A stretch of 64,000 bases of DNA from DASUAS01 sp963809795 (GTDB lineage: Bacteria; Actinomycetota; Acidimicrobiia; IMCC26256; DASPTH01): NCBI GenBank assembly GCA_963809795.1, contig CAWELN010000013.1, positions 1-64,000 on the forward strand, read 5' to 3'. The first letter of the stretch is position 1; each line of letters starts with the position of its first letter. The notes beneath the pieces are model-generated. The model was not told the DNA's origin and did not search any database. It saw nothing but the letters and a program-made list of their open reading frames with translations. Below, one piece after another: positions 25,704 through 34,875 of this stretch. A program made the position numbers and the translations under genes.

Positions 25704-26975
25704 TCACCGACTCAGCGACGAAGTGCGCCGCGCGCCCGGCGCCGACTCGAAGAGGGCGGCGATCGACGGCCCGATCCGCCGTATGTCGAACTCGGCGATC
25801 ACGCGCTCACGGGCGGCGCGGGCGAGCTCGGCGCCCACCGACGGGTCGGCGAACAGCCGCTGCAGCGCATCGGCCAGGAGATCGGGACGTCCGGGCGGCA
25901 CGAGCAGACCCGTCACGCCGTCCTGCACGAGCTCGGGGATGCCGTTCACGGGGGTGGTGACGACCGGGAGCCCGGAAGCCATGGCCTCCATCAGGACCAC
26001 CGGCAGCCCCTCGATGAACGTCGGCAGACAGAACGCGCTCGCGCGGTGGTAGTAGTCCCTGATCTTGTCCTGCCCGATCGCGCCCGTGAGGTGCACCGCG
26101 TGGTCGAGGCCGAGTGCAGCGATCCGCGCCTCGATCACCGGTCGCAGCGGGCCGGCACCGACGAAGACGGCCGTGGCGTCGAGGCCGCGGCCCCGGAGCG
26201 CCGCGAGCGCGTCGACCAACACCAGGTGACCCTTCTCGGCATCGAGCCGGCCGACGCACAGGACGGTCCCGGGCGACGCCGCGCCAGCCTTCGCGGGCGA
26301 GAACATGTCGGGATCGATGCCGCAGTGTCGGACGTGGAGCCTCGGCCACACCGTCGGATCGACCTGCCGCATCAGCTGGGAGCGCGTGTACTCGCTGATG
26401 CAGATCACGAAGTCGGCGGCGGCCGCCTTCTCACCGAGCGAATGCTTGCGTTCGTCGACGAACTCGTGCCAACCGTGGACGGTCATGCTCCACGACCACG
26501 GCGGCTCGCCTTCGCCGCGCACGCGGTTCCCGAAGGAGGCGGCCAGCCATGCGAGGTCGCTCGGAGCGCTGGCGAAGTGCGCGTGGATGTGCCGCACCCG
26601 GTTGCGCTCGCAGTGCTGCCAGAGGATGAGCGCCTCGACGAAGTAGAAGACGCTCCAGAGACCGTCGCGCACATCCGTGCGAGCGGCGCGCAGACCTTGG
26701 AAGAGGGTGGCGACGAACGCGCCGGGGTATCGGAGCAGGGGTACGACGACCGCCTGCCACAGCAGAAGCACCGACACCGGACGAATCGTCGCGGTTTCCT
26801 TCCGGGCCCGACGGTCGGCCTCGGACAGGACGTCGGTCGCGGCGGCAGGCACCAGCGCCACGGGGACCACCTCGACCCCGGCCGCGCGCACCGCGTCGAT
26901 CTCCCGCTGGATGAACGTGTGCGACACGCTCGGGTAGCGGTTCATCATGTAGCAGACGCGAGCCGGTTCGGTCAC
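25704..26975 (-). CDS. Family 4 glycosyltransferase
   Basis: 423 residues from GTG 26975 (VTEPARVCYMMNRYPSVSHT), with GGAG upstream. The GT-B fold is evident: VSHTFIQREIDAVRAAGVEV in the N-domain, HIHAHFASAPSDLAWLAA and WSMTVHGWHEF, then the C-domain VLCVGRLDAEKGHLVLVDAL and FCLPTFIEGLPVVLMEAMAS with the ExE-like EGLPVVLME donor-binding loop. A longer frame to 27275 overlaps the methyltransferase gene and is rejected. Functions in repeat-unit assembly; sugar not determinable. Confidence 0.88.
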   Translation of the reverse strand: MTEPARVCYMMNRYPSVSHTFIQREIDAVRAAGVEVVPVALVPAAATDVLSEADRRARKETATIRPVSVLLLWQAVVVPLLRYPGAFVATLFQGLRAARTDVRDGLWSVFYFVEALILWQHCERNRVRHIHAHFASAPSDLAWLAASFGNRVRGEGEPPWSWSMTVHGWHEFVDERKHSLGEKAAAADFVICISEYTRSQLMRQVDPTVWPRLHVRHCGIDPDMFSPAKAGAASPGTVLCVGRLDAEKGHLVLVDALAALRGRGLDATAVFVGAGPLRPVIEARIAALGLDHAVHLTGAIGQDKIRDYYHRASAFCLPTFIEGLPVVLMEAMASGLPVVTTPVNGIPELVQDGVTGLLVPPGRPDLLADALQRLFADPSVGAELARAARERVIAEFDIRRIGPSIAALFESAPGARRTSSLSR

Positions 26976-27036
26976 AGGGTTGCTCCGGGGGGACGGACGG
27001 CTCGGCGGCGGGCGATCGGACCGCAGCCTCCGACCG

Positions 27037-28275
27037 TCAGTCGACGACCGAAACCTCGGGGATCGGGAACACGAACCGGCCGCCCCAGTCCCTGATCGCG
27101 CCCATGTCCTCGATGATCTCGTCCCTGAGGTTCCAGGGCAGGACCAGCAGGTAGTCGGGCTTCGCCTCGAAGACGTGCTCGGGGGCGAAGATCGGGATGC
27201 GGGTGCCCGGGAGGGCGAAGCCCTGCTTGTGCGGGCTGCGGTCGACGGTGAAGTCGATGACGTCGGTGCCCACACCGGCGTAGTTCAGCAGCGTGTTGCC
27301 CTTCGCCGGTGCGCCGTAGGCGGCGATGGTGGCGCCGCTCTCCTTGGCGTCGAGCAGGAAGCGCACCAGCGTTCGCTTCGTCTGGCGAACCTGCTCGGGG
27401 AACGCGCTGTAGCCGCTGAGCCGGTCGAGCCCCGCCTCCCGCTCGACCGCGAGCAGCTGCTGCGCCCGATCCGTGGTCACGTGCGCCGCGTTCTCCGCGT
27501 GGCACCCGTAGATGCGGAGCGAACCGCCGTGGGTCGGGATCTCCTCGACGTCGAAGAGGCGCACACCGTGGTGCGCGAAGACGGCCGACACCGTGAGGAA
27601 CGAGAAGTACGAGAAGTGCTCGTGGTAGATGGTGTCGAACTGGTTGTGCCGCATCAGCTGGAGGAGGTGCGGGAACTCCATGGTGATGACGCCGTCGGCG
27701 GAGAGCAACGTGGCCATGCCGCCGACGAAGTCGTTGAGGTCGGGTACGTGGGCGAGCACGTTGTTGCCCAGCAACAGGTCGGCAGTCGTGCCCTCGTCGC
27801 GGAGCCGCGTCGCCAGCTCGGTGCCGAAGAACTCGACCAGCGTCGGGATCCCGCGTTCCTGCGCCGCCGCCGCGACGTTGGCCGCCGGCTCGATGCCGAG
27901 GACGGGCAGCTCGCGCTCGACGAAGTACTGGAGGAGGTAGCCGTCGTTGCTGGCGATCTCGACGATCTGGTTCGACGGTCCGAGGTCGAACCGCGCCGAC
28001 GTCTGCTCGACGTACGTGCGGGCGTGCTCCAACCAGCTCCGCGAGAACGACGAGAAGTACGCGTAGTCGCCGAAGATCTGCTCGGGCGTCTCGAACTCGG
28101 CGAGCTGCACCAGGTAGCACTCCGAGCACACGTATGCGTGCAACGGGTAGAAGCGCTCTCCCTGATCGAGCTGGTCGGCGCTCACGTAGGAGTTGGCGAG
28201 CGGCGACAGGCCGAGGTCGCAGAACGACTCGGTGAGGGCGGCGCCGCAGAATCGGCAGGTGGCGGAGGTGCTCAT
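27037..28275 (-). CDS. SAM-dependent C-methyltransferase of the nucleotide-sugar type
   Basis: 412 residues from ATG 28275. Order of domains: an N-terminal zinc-binding motif (CRFCGA, then CSECYLVQL), the SAM-binding domain (IVEIASNDGYLLQYF, EPAANVAAAAQERG, LLLGNNVLAHVPDLNDF), a FDTIYHEHFSYFSF segment, and a C-terminal Rossmann-like domain (IAAYGAPAKGNTLLNYAG). This is the NovU/TylC3-type sugar C-3/C-5 methyltransferase architecture. ATGA overlap (28272-28275) couples it to the cytidylyltransferase. It suggests that the product sugar is branched. Confidence 0.85.
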   Translation of the reverse strand: MSTSATCRFCGAALTESFCDLGLSPLANSYVSADQLDQGERFYPLHAYVCSECYLVQLAEFETPEQIFGDYAYFSSFSRSWLEHARTYVEQTSARFDLGPSNQIVEIASNDGYLLQYFVERELPVLGIEPAANVAAAAQERGIPTLVEFFGTELATRLRDEGTTADLLLGNNVLAHVPDLNDFVGGMATLLSADGVITMEFPHLLQLMRHNQFDTIYHEHFSYFSFLTVSAVFAHHGVRLFDVEEIPTHGGSLRIYGCHAENAAHVTTDRAQQLLAVEREAGLDRLSGYSAFPEQVRQTKRTLVRFLLDAKESGATIAAYGAPAKGNTLLNYAGVGTDVIDFTVDRSPHKQGFALPGTRIPIFAPEHVFEAKPDYLLVLPWNLRDEIIEDMGAIRDWGGRFVFPIPEVSVVD

Positions 28276-29042
28276 TCGGACCAGATCTTCCACGGTGCGG
28301 CGTTGTCGTCCCAGAGTCGCTCGAGGAAGATCTTGTCCCAGAGCGTGTCCATCCCGTACCAGAACCCGTGGTGCTGGTACGCCATCAGCTCACCGTCCTG
28401 CGACAGGCGCTCGAGCGGCGCGCGCTCGAAGACGGTGTCGTCGTCGTCGAGGTAGTCGAACACCTTCGACGACGCCACGAAGAACCCGCCGTTCACCCAG
28501 CCGCTGCTGCCGTGCGGCTTCTCCTCGAAGCGCACGTCGTCGCCGTCGAACGTCAGCGCGCCGTACCGGCCCGGCGGCTGGACCGCAGTGACCGTCACGG
28601 CCCGGTCGTGGCTGTCGTGCCAGTCGACCACCTTCGCGATGTCGAGGTCGACGAGGCCGTCGCCGTAGGTGAAGCAGAAGTTCTCCCCCGCGAGGTGCCG
28701 CTGCGCCCGGAGCAGACGACCTCCGGTCATCGTCTCCGCGCCGGTGTCGAGCAGCGTCACCCGCCACGGCTCGGCACTGTTCTGCAGCACCTCCACCGCG
28801 TTGTTCGACAGGTCGATGGTCACGTCCGACTGGTGCAGGAAGTAGTTCGCGAAGTACTCCTTGACCATGTACCCCTTGTAACCGAGCAACACGACGAAGT
28901 CGTGAATGCCGGCGGCCGAGTAGATCTTCATGATGTGCCAGAGGATCGGCTTGCCGCCGATCTCGACCATCGGCTTGGGGCGGCTCTGCGATTCCTCGCT
29001 GATCCGCGTGCCGCGCCCGCCGGCCAGGATCACCGCTTTCAT
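28272..29042 (-). CDS. rfbF: Glucose-1-phosphate cytidylyltransferase
   Basis: 256 residues from ATG 29042. It makes CDP-glucose from CTP and glucose-1-phosphate. Nucleotidyltransferase motifs are VILAGGRGTRISEESQSRPK and PMVEIGGKPILWHIMKIYS, then DFVVLLGYKGYMVKEYFANY, FCFTYGDGLVDLDI and VNGGFFVASSKVFDYL, all diagnostic for the RfbF group and not for RmlA. ATGA overlaps couple it to the aminotransferase before and the methyltransferase after. No CDP-glucose 4,6-dehydratase (rfbG) is visible in the window, so the next pathway step is missing or elsewhere. Confidence 0.95.
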   Translation of the reverse strand: MKAVILAGGRGTRISEESQSRPKPMVEIGGKPILWHIMKIYSAAGIHDFVVLLGYKGYMVKEYFANYFLHQSDVTIDLSNNAVEVLQNSAEPWRVTLLDTGAETMTGGRLLRAQRHLAGENFCFTYGDGLVDLDIAKVVDWHDSHDRAVTVTAVQPPGRYGALTFDGDDVRFEEKPHGSSGWVNGGFFVASSKVFDYLDDDDTVFERAPLERLSQDGELMAYQHHGFWYGMDTLWDKIFLERLWDDNAAPWKIWSE

Positions 29043-30211
29043 GAGCTCACGGTCTTCGTCGTCATACCAACCGCCTCCCTGCCGCCCAGGATGGACACGA
29101 GTGTCTCGCAGACCCGATCGACGTCGGCCTCGGTGAGCATGAGCGCGGACGGCAGGTTCACCGAACGCCGGCTGAGGTCGTACGCCACCACGTTCCGTTC
29201 CCGCGCCTCGTGCGCGGTGGCGTAGCCGTCGAACGCAGGGAGGGAGCTCAGGGGCGGGAAGAACGGCCGGGAGTCGATGTCGGCGTCGTCGAGGCGCGCC
29301 ATCAGCTCGCGGGTCTCGAGCCCGTAGCCGGGATCGACCACCACCGTCGTCATCCAGTAGGTGTTGTGCATCCCGGGCACGCTCGGGTTGAGCGAGAGCC
29401 CGGGCACGTCGCGCAGGCGCGCTTCGTACCAGTCGAAGATCTGCCGCTTGCGCTCGAGGAGCTGGTCGATCCGCTGCAGCTGGGCCCGGCCGAACGCGGC
29501 CTGCAGGCTGCTCATCCTGTACTTGTAGCCCAGCTCCTCGGTGACGAAGAACCGGTGGTCGTTCGGGGTGCGACCGTGGTCGCGGAGCCGCGACGCGCGC
29601 GCGAAGAGGTCGTCGCGGGCGGTGACGAGCATCCCGCCCTCGCCCGTGGTGAGCGTCTTGGTGCCGTGGAAGCTGAAGACGGCGACGTCGCCGAGCGTGC
29701 CGGCGGGCCGGCCCCGCCAGCTCGAGCCGATGGCCTGCGCGGCGTCCTCCAGGATGGGGACGGGCCGGTTGCCGAGCACGGCGTGCAGCGCGTCCATGTC
29801 GGGAGTGCCGCCGTAGAGGTCGACGGTGACGACGGCCCGGGTGCGCGGCGAGAGGCAGCGCTCGAGCGATTCGGCGGCGATCCCCCACGTGCGCGGGTCG
29901 GCGTCGGCGAAGACGGGGACGGCGCCGAGGTAGGCGAGGGGTGCCGCAGTGGCCACCCACGTGGCCTCGGGCACGATCACCTCGTCGCCCGGGCGGAGGT
30001 CGAGGGCCAGCATCGCGAGGTGCAGGGCCGAGGTGCCGTGGGGCACCGCCGCCGCGTGGGCGAGGCCGAGGTAGTCGGCGAACTCGCGCTCGAACAGGCC
30101 GACGGATTTGCCCGCTTCGCGATACCAGTCGTTGGCGGCCGCGTCCGCGACGTACTGCACCTCGAGCTCGGTCACCCAGGGGCCCGCCACGGGAACACGG
30201 TCGCGACTCAC
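29039..30211 (-). CDS. DegT/DnrJ/EryC1-family PLP-dependent aminotransferase
   Basis: 390 residues from GTG 30211. Sugar-aminotransferase landmarks are HAAAVPHGTSALHLAMLALD (cofactor phosphate), EVIVPEATWVATAAPLAYLG, EDAAQAIGSSWRG and FSFHGTKTLTTGEGG, where the Lys forms the PLP aldimine, then DHGRTPNDHRFF and GYKYRMSSLQAAFGRAQLQR. The family converts 4-keto (or 3-keto) nucleotide sugars to amino sugars, and some members are dehydratases. It is coupled by ATGA to rfbF. The product is therefore likely an aminated, methyl-branched CDP- or related sugar. Confidence 0.9.
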   Translation of the reverse strand: MSRDRVPVAGPWVTELEVQYVADAAANDWYREAGKSVGLFEREFADYLGLAHAAAVPHGTSALHLAMLALDLRPGDEVIVPEATWVATAAPLAYLGAVPVFADADPRTWGIAAESLERCLSPRTRAVVTVDLYGGTPDMDALHAVLGNRPVPILEDAAQAIGSSWRGRPAGTLGDVAVFSFHGTKTLTTGEGGMLVTARDDLFARASRLRDHGRTPNDHRFFVTEELGYKYRMSSLQAAFGRAQLQRIDQLLERKRQIFDWYEARLRDVPGLSLNPSVPGMHNTYWMTTVVVDPGYGLETRELMARLDDADIDSRPFFPPLSSLPAFDGYATAHEARERNVVAYDLSRRSVNLPSALMLTEADVDRVCETLVSILGGREAVGMTTKTVSS

Positions 30212-30278
30212 GCAGTGAGGTTATCGACTGCCCTCAGGGCGCCTTGACGGCCGATTCGCGCCTGGTGCGGTGCCGCGC

Positions 30279-31301
30279 TCACGTCCACCGCAGCCCGTCG
30301 TCGAGCTCGTGCCGCTGGAGCCGGCGCTGGATGGTCCGCAAGCGGTGGTACTGCCAGCCGTCGAACGCCTCCCAGGTCAGGCCGGCCCCGGAATAGGCGC
30401 CGTACAGCTGCTCGATGCCCCGGCGCAGGGTCCACTCCGGGGCATAGCCGGGCAGCTGCGTCTCGATCTTCGAGAAGTCGACCTGGTAGTCACGCGCGTC
30501 GGCGGAGGCACCCTCGGCGAACGCCACCTCGCATCCGGGCACGACCTCGGCCACCTGGTTGGCGATGTCACGGATCCGGTAATTCTCGCCGGTCCGGCCC
30601 ACGTTGAAGGCCTGGTCGTGCACCGCGTCGCGGGGGGCGACGAGCGCCTGCTCGAAGGCGTGCGAGATGTCGAACACGTGCACCAGCGGGCGCCACGGCG
30701 TGCCGTCGCTCTGCAGCAGCACTTTGCCCGTCGTCACCGCGTGCCCCACCAGGTTGTTGACGACGATGTCGGCGCGGAGCCGGCGCGATGCCCCGAACGC
30801 GGTCGCGTTCCGCAGGTAGACCGGGGTGAACGCGTCGTCGGCCAGCTTCGACAGCGCCTGCTCGACGCGGACCTTCGACTCGCCGTAGGGCGTGACCGGG
30901 TTGAACGCCGCGTTCTCGTCGAGCAGCTCGCCTCCCCCGGCGCCGTAGAGGCTGCACGACGAGGAGAACAGGAACCGCGGCACCCCCGCCTGCTTCGCCG
31001 CGGTGGCGAGCCGCACCGACGCGTGGAGGTTGATGTCGTAGGTGAGGTCCGGATTCAGGTCCGACAGCGGGTCGTTGGAGAGGGCGGCGAGGTGGATCAC
31101 GGCGTCGAAGCCCTCGAGCTCCTCGGGCTCGACGTCGCGCAGGTCGGTCCGCAGGTTGGGCACGTCGTCGGGCGGCGCGACGAAGTCGCAGTCCGCGAAG
31201 TAGTCGACGTCGAGCCCGACGACCTCGTGGCCCGCGGCGAGCAGCCTCGAGGTCATCTCGACCCCGAGGTAGCCGAGGTGCCCGGTGACGAGCAGCTTCA
31301 T
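30279..31301 (-). CDS. NAD-dependent epimerase/dehydratase (nucleotide-sugar SDR)
   Basis: 340 residues from ATG 31301. Extended SDR: GHLGYLG at the N-terminus binds NAD, followed by VIHLAALSNDPLSDL, FSSSCSLYGAGGG and YGESKVRVEQAL (YxxxK catalytic pair), FGASRRLRADIVVNNLV and the FNVGRTGENYRI segment. It belongs to the same nucleotide-sugar group as WcaG/RfbG-like dehydratase/epimerases, but the specific activity cannot be read. It starts the minus-strand nucleotide-sugar operon and is 67 bases upstream of the aminotransferase. A long frame extending to 32345 is the shadow of the opposite glycosyltransferase. Confidence 0.9.
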   Translation of the reverse strand: MKLLVTGHLGYLGVEMTSRLLAAGHEVVGLDVDYFADCDFVAPPDDVPNLRTDLRDVEPEELEGFDAVIHLAALSNDPLSDLNPDLTYDINLHASVRLATAAKQAGVPRFLFSSSCSLYGAGGGELLDENAAFNPVTPYGESKVRVEQALSKLADDAFTPVYLRNATAFGASRRLRADIVVNNLVGHAVTTGKVLLQSDGTPWRPLVHVFDISHAFEQALVAPRDAVHDQAFNVGRTGENYRIRDIANQVAEVVPGCEVAFAEGASADARDYQVDFSKIETQLPGYAPEWTLRRGIEQLYGAYSGAGLTWEAFDGWQYHRLRTIQRRLQRHELDDGLRWT

Positions 31302-31388
31302 CGCGACGGCAGTCTGGAAGAGCGGCGATCCACGCCGGGGAGTGTACGGCGTCGCGCGCAGGGTGACGGACGCGGGCGGGCGACCGGG

Positions 31389-31394
31389 TACCGT
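31389..31394 (+). promoter_or_regulatory. TACCGT -10-like box for a leaderless mRNA
   Basis: TACCGT fits TAnnnT and ends six bases before GTG 31401, so a transcript would begin at or next to the start codon. There is no Shine-Dalgarno motif upstream of that start. The same arrangement recurs upstream of 45759, 50680, 52699, 55987 and 58937. Confidence 0.4.
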
Positions 31395-31400
31395 GATCCC

Positions 31401-32288
31401 GTGTCCGCGGCGCCCGATCCTCGCTCTGTGCCTGTCCCGACGCCGGTCTCGGTCATCATCCCGGCGCACGACGAGGAGGCCGTGATCGGGCGCTGCCTCG
31501 ACGCGCTCACCCACGGTGCCGAGCCCGGGGAGCTCGAGATCGTCGTGGTGTGCAACGGCTGCCGCGACCGCACCGCCGCCGTCGCGCGCGCCGCGCAGCC
31601 GGCAGCGACCGTCGTCGAGCTCACGGTCGCATCGAAGTCGGCTGCGCTCAACGCAGGTGACGAGCACGCGACGCGCTTCCCGCGCGTCTACCTGGATGCC
31701 GACATCGAGCTCCCGATCGGCGTGCTCCGGGCCACGGTGCGGGCGCTGGCGTCGCCGGGCGTGCTGTGCGCGGCGCCGGCGCCCGCCTTCGAGCTCCGCG
31801 GCCGACCCCGGCTGGTCCGCGCCTACTACGACGTGTGGCAGCAGTTGCCCTACCTCACCGAGGAGATGGTGGGCACAGGGGTGTACGCGCTCTCCGAGCC
31901 GGGCCGCCACCGCTTCGACCGGTTCCCGGACCTCACCGCCGACGACCAATTCGTCCTCCAGCAGTTCGCCCGGGGCGAGCGGCGCTCCCTGCCCGACGAG
32001 CACTTCGTCGTGCACACGCCCACGACCCTGAAGGGCCTGGTGGCCATCCGGAAGCGGGCGTACCGCGGTACGGCCGAGCTCGAGGCCTCCGGAGTCCCGC
32101 ACGGGAAGGCGACCGGGGCCGGACGGCGGCTGCTCGAGCTGGCGTCGTCGCCACGGAACTGGTTCCCGGTGGCCGTCTACGTGACCATCTCGGCGATCGC
32201 CAAGCTCCGGGCCCGCTTCGGAGGTGGCCGCGCCTGGGAGCGGGACGACTCGGCCCGCCAAGCCGCGGAGGGGCCGCGGGTCCCATGA
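31401..32288 (+). CDS. Family 2 glycosyltransferase
   Basis: 295 residues from GTG 31401. Motifs are SVIIPAHDEEAVIGRCLDAL, LEIVVVCNGCRDRTAAVAR, SKSAALNAGDEHAT, YLDADIELPIGVL (DxD metal site) and DRFPDLTADDQFVL. It has the acceptor half of the polyprenol-linked GT2 group and a C-terminal amphipathic part (WFPVAVYVTISAIAKLRA). No ribosome-binding site is present, but TACCGT lies six bases upstream of the start. It is read away from the nucleotide-sugar operon and probably uses one of its products. Confidence 0.85.
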   Translation: MSAAPDPRSVPVPTPVSVIIPAHDEEAVIGRCLDALTHGAEPGELEIVVVCNGCRDRTAAVARAAQPAATVVELTVASKSAALNAGDEHATRFPRVYLDADIELPIGVLRATVRALASPGVLCAAPAPAFELRGRPRLVRAYYDVWQQLPYLTEEMVGTGVYALSEPGRHRFDRFPDLTADDQFVLQQFARGERRSLPDEHFVVHTPTTLKGLVAIRKRAYRGTAELEASGVPHGKATGAGRRLLELASSPRNWFPVAVYVTISAIAKLRARFGGGRAWERDDSARQAAEGPRVP

Positions 32289-32412
32289 GGCACGCAGTTC
32301 TACTAACGTGACCCATCTCAGTGCCGATAGTGAGCGTGGCCGCATTGAGTGGCCGGGCTGCCTCGGACCCCGTCTGACGGCTCATCACCATCGGAAGCGC
32401 TAGGAGCAGGAG

Positions 32413-33390
32413 TTGGCGAAAGACCTGACCGACCCGGCGGTCGAGTCCGACGACGTGAACGGCGTCGTCGTACGGAACGGCTCGTCCGACGCGGTCGACC
32501 ACCGTGACGACGCCGTCGAGCTGGACGTCCCGTCGGACCCCGTCCAGACGTTCGTCGTCCGGCACGCGCGCCCGTATGAATCACCCGGCCGATCGGCCAA
32601 GAACCACTGGCAGCTCATCACCGTGTTCTGCCTCCTCGGCGTCCTGCTCGGCGCCGCGTTCGCCTTCGTGAAGTCGCCCACGTACAACGCCGAGATGCGC
32701 CTCGTCGTCGGCAAGACCGCGCAGCTCAGCAACCTCGCGTCGGTTCCCGGTCTCGACGCCGCGGGCCAGAGCCTGGCCTCCTCCTACAGCCGGCTGGTCG
32801 ACACCGACGAGGTGCAGGCCGCGACGGCCAAGAAGATGGGCGGCGCGCTGAACGGCTCCATCTCGGCATCGCCCATCCCGGAGTCCCCGGTGTTGCGGCT
32901 CGACGCGACCGCAGCCAGCCCGGAGCGCGCGATCGCGCTGGCGAAGGCGGGCTCTGCCGCGCTCGTGGACGCGGTGAACAAGCTCAACGAGCAGCAGAAT
33001 CAGTCGGCGAAGAAGATCCTCGATCAGTTCAACGCTGCGAACCAGATCGTCATCGACACTCAGGCCCAGCTCAATCAGTTGCAGCCGAGCCTGGCGGCCC
33101 AGACGACGGCCGCGGGCGCCGCTCAGGTGCAGGATCAGATCAACGCGGCCCAGGCCAAGCACGACACGGCGAAGGTCCAAGCCGACGCGCTGAACGAGGC
33201 GTACAGCGGTGTCTATCAACCCACCGCGATCAACTCGCAGATCATCCAGTCGGCGGGTCCGCCGAAGGACATGGGGAGCAACCGACGCTCCACACTCGAG
33301 GCGGGCGTCCTCATCGGCCTGGTCGCCGGCGGCCTCCTCGGCCTGGGCCTCGCAGTCTGGATCGACCTCCGGGCGCGTCAGGCGCAATGA
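32413..33390 (+). CDS. Wzz-like polysaccharide chain-length determinant (no kinase domain)
   Basis: 325 residues from TTG 32413 with AGGAG directly upstream. An N-terminal cytoplasmic segment (about 1-65) precedes helix TM1 (LITVFCLLGVLLGAAFAFV). A long extracytoplasmic coiled-coil part follows (EQQNQSAKKILDQFNAANQI, AQVQDQINAAQAKHDTAKVQ), then TM2 (GVLIGLVAGGLLGLGLAVW). This is the polysaccharide co-polymerase layout. Unlike the protein at 59513-61348 it lacks an ATPase domain. It overlaps the Wzy-like gene by four bases (ATGA) and probably sets its chain length. TACTAA at 32301-32306 is the only -10-like box. Confidence 0.85.
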   Translation: MAKDLTDPAVESDDVNGVVVRNGSSDAVDHRDDAVELDVPSDPVQTFVVRHARPYESPGRSAKNHWQLITVFCLLGVLLGAAFAFVKSPTYNAEMRLVVGKTAQLSNLASVPGLDAAGQSLASSYSRLVDTDEVQAATAKKMGGALNGSISASPIPESPVLRLDATAASPERAIALAKAGSAALVDAVNKLNEQQNQSAKKILDQFNAANQIVIDTQAQLNQLQPSLAAQTTAAGAAQVQDQINAAQAKHDTAKVQADALNEAYSGVYQPTAINSQIIQSAGPPKDMGSNRRSTLEAGVLIGLVAGGLLGLGLAVWIDLRARQAQ

Positions 33391-34784
33391 CCAGCGCGCC
33401 GCCCACGCCGGCGGCCCCTGCGCTCCGAGAGCCCGTCGTCGACCGACCCGCCGTCCGCGAGCACCTGCCGGCGGCGACCTGGCTGCTGTCGTTCGCGATC
33501 GCCGCCGAGATCTTCTCGGGCAACTGGGGGAACTTCGGCGTCCCCGCCGCGCTCGACCGGGTCCTCCTCGTGCTCGGCCTGCTGGCCCTCGTCCTCGGTG
33601 GGGTGCGCGCGGTCTCCGATCGCAGGTTGCGCCTCCGGCCGATCCACATCGTGCTCCTGCTCGCCGCCACCTTCGCCACCGCGTCGTCGATCGCCGCCAA
33701 CACGTTCGACGTGTCGAGCGCCCGGTTCGCGCTGCTGGACCGCTTCGGTCTCGTCCCCTTCCTCATGTTCTGCCTGGCGCCGCTGGTGTTCGGTTCGGCC
33801 CGCCAACGGCGATTCCTCCTGGGCGTGCTGATCGTCGTGGGCGCGTACATCGGGATCGTGAACTTCTTCGAGGGCGTCGGCCTCAACAACCTGGTGATCC
33901 CGAACTACATCGTCGACCCGAACGTCGGCCTCCACTTCGGCCGCGCCCGGGGTCCGTTCGTCGAGGCGGTCGCCGACGGGCTCTCGCTCTACATGTGCGT
34001 GGTCGCCGCCGCGATCGGGATCGCCGTCTGGCGGAAGCCGTGGATCCGCTTCGTGTGCGGCACGGTCATCGTCCTGGGCGGACTCGGGATCCTGTTCACG
34101 CTCACCCACGCGGTCTGGATCGGGGCCGTGGCGGGGACCCTCGCGGCCATGCTCGTGGTGCCACGCGCCCGCCGGTACATCGTCCCGGCTCTCATCGTCG
34201 GCGCGATCGGGGTGATCGCGGCGCTGGCGCTGGTCCCGGGTCTGTCCAGCAAGGCCGACGACCGGGTCAACGAGAAGGCACCGGTCTGGGACCGTTACAA
34301 CACCAACAATGCGGCGCTACGGATGGTGGAGGCCCGGCCCATCTTCGGGTTCGGCTGGCAGACGTTCGTGGACAAGGGCCCCGATTTCCTGCGGCAGACC
34401 GACGCGTACCCGCTCACCGGGGCCGGCCTCGAGGTGCACAACGTGTTCCTGTCGCACCTGGCGGAGCTCGGCGTCGTGGGTGCGGCGCTGTGGTGCATTG
34501 CACTCTTCGGCGCCGTGGGCGGCGCGATCGTCCGGCGCGGCCCACCCGAGCTGTACCCGTGGCGGGTCGGCCTGCTGGCCGTGTTCGTCTGCTTCCTCGT
34601 CGTGGCGAACCTCGGCCCGTTGAGCTACGCGCTCCCCAACCTCCTCCTCTGGACCTGGGCGGGGATCGCCGGCGCGGAATTCTTCCTGGCTCCGCGCCGC
34701 GGGTCGACGGTGCTCGACGGTGACGACGTGCCGCGAGCCGTTCCCGCCGTGAGCGGCGACGTCACCGCCCGCGAGTTGTCGTAG
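33387..34784 (+). CDS. O-antigen ligase / Wzy-type polymerase family membrane protein
   Basis: 465 residues from ATG 33387 with about ten to twelve helices. A long loop between later helices (APVWDRYNTNNAALRMVEAR, PIFGFGWQTFVDKGPDF) carries the GxGWxTF and VHNVFLSHLAELG features of the Wzy_C ligase/polymerase family. It would join lipid-linked repeat units outside the membrane. Its coupling to the Wzz-like gene by an ATGA overlap supports the polymerase assignment. A short Ala/Pro-rich C-terminus follows the last helix. Confidence 0.85.
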   Translation: MTSAPPTPAAPALREPVVDRPAVREHLPAATWLLSFAIAAEIFSGNWGNFGVPAALDRVLLVLGLLALVLGGVRAVSDRRLRLRPIHIVLLLAATFATASSIAANTFDVSSARFALLDRFGLVPFLMFCLAPLVFGSARQRRFLLGVLIVVGAYIGIVNFFEGVGLNNLVIPNYIVDPNVGLHFGRARGPFVEAVADGLSLYMCVVAAAIGIAVWRKPWIRFVCGTVIVLGGLGILFTLTHAVWIGAVAGTLAAMLVVPRARRYIVPALIVGAIGVIAALALVPGLSSKADDRVNEKAPVWDRYNTNNAALRMVEARPIFGFGWQTFVDKGPDFLRQTDAYPLTGAGLEVHNVFLSHLAELGVVGAALWCIALFGAVGGAIVRRGPPELYPWRVGLLAVFVCFLVVANLGPLSYALPNLLLWTWAGIAGAEFFLAPRRGSTVLDGDDVPRAVPAVSGDVTARELS

Positions 34785-34875
34785 CGAGCCGGCGGGTCCC
34801 GCCACCCGAAGGAGATATCCGCCCCGGAGCCAATAGCCTGACCCGATCGGACGGGTCCCCTCTGGACGGGCAGCG

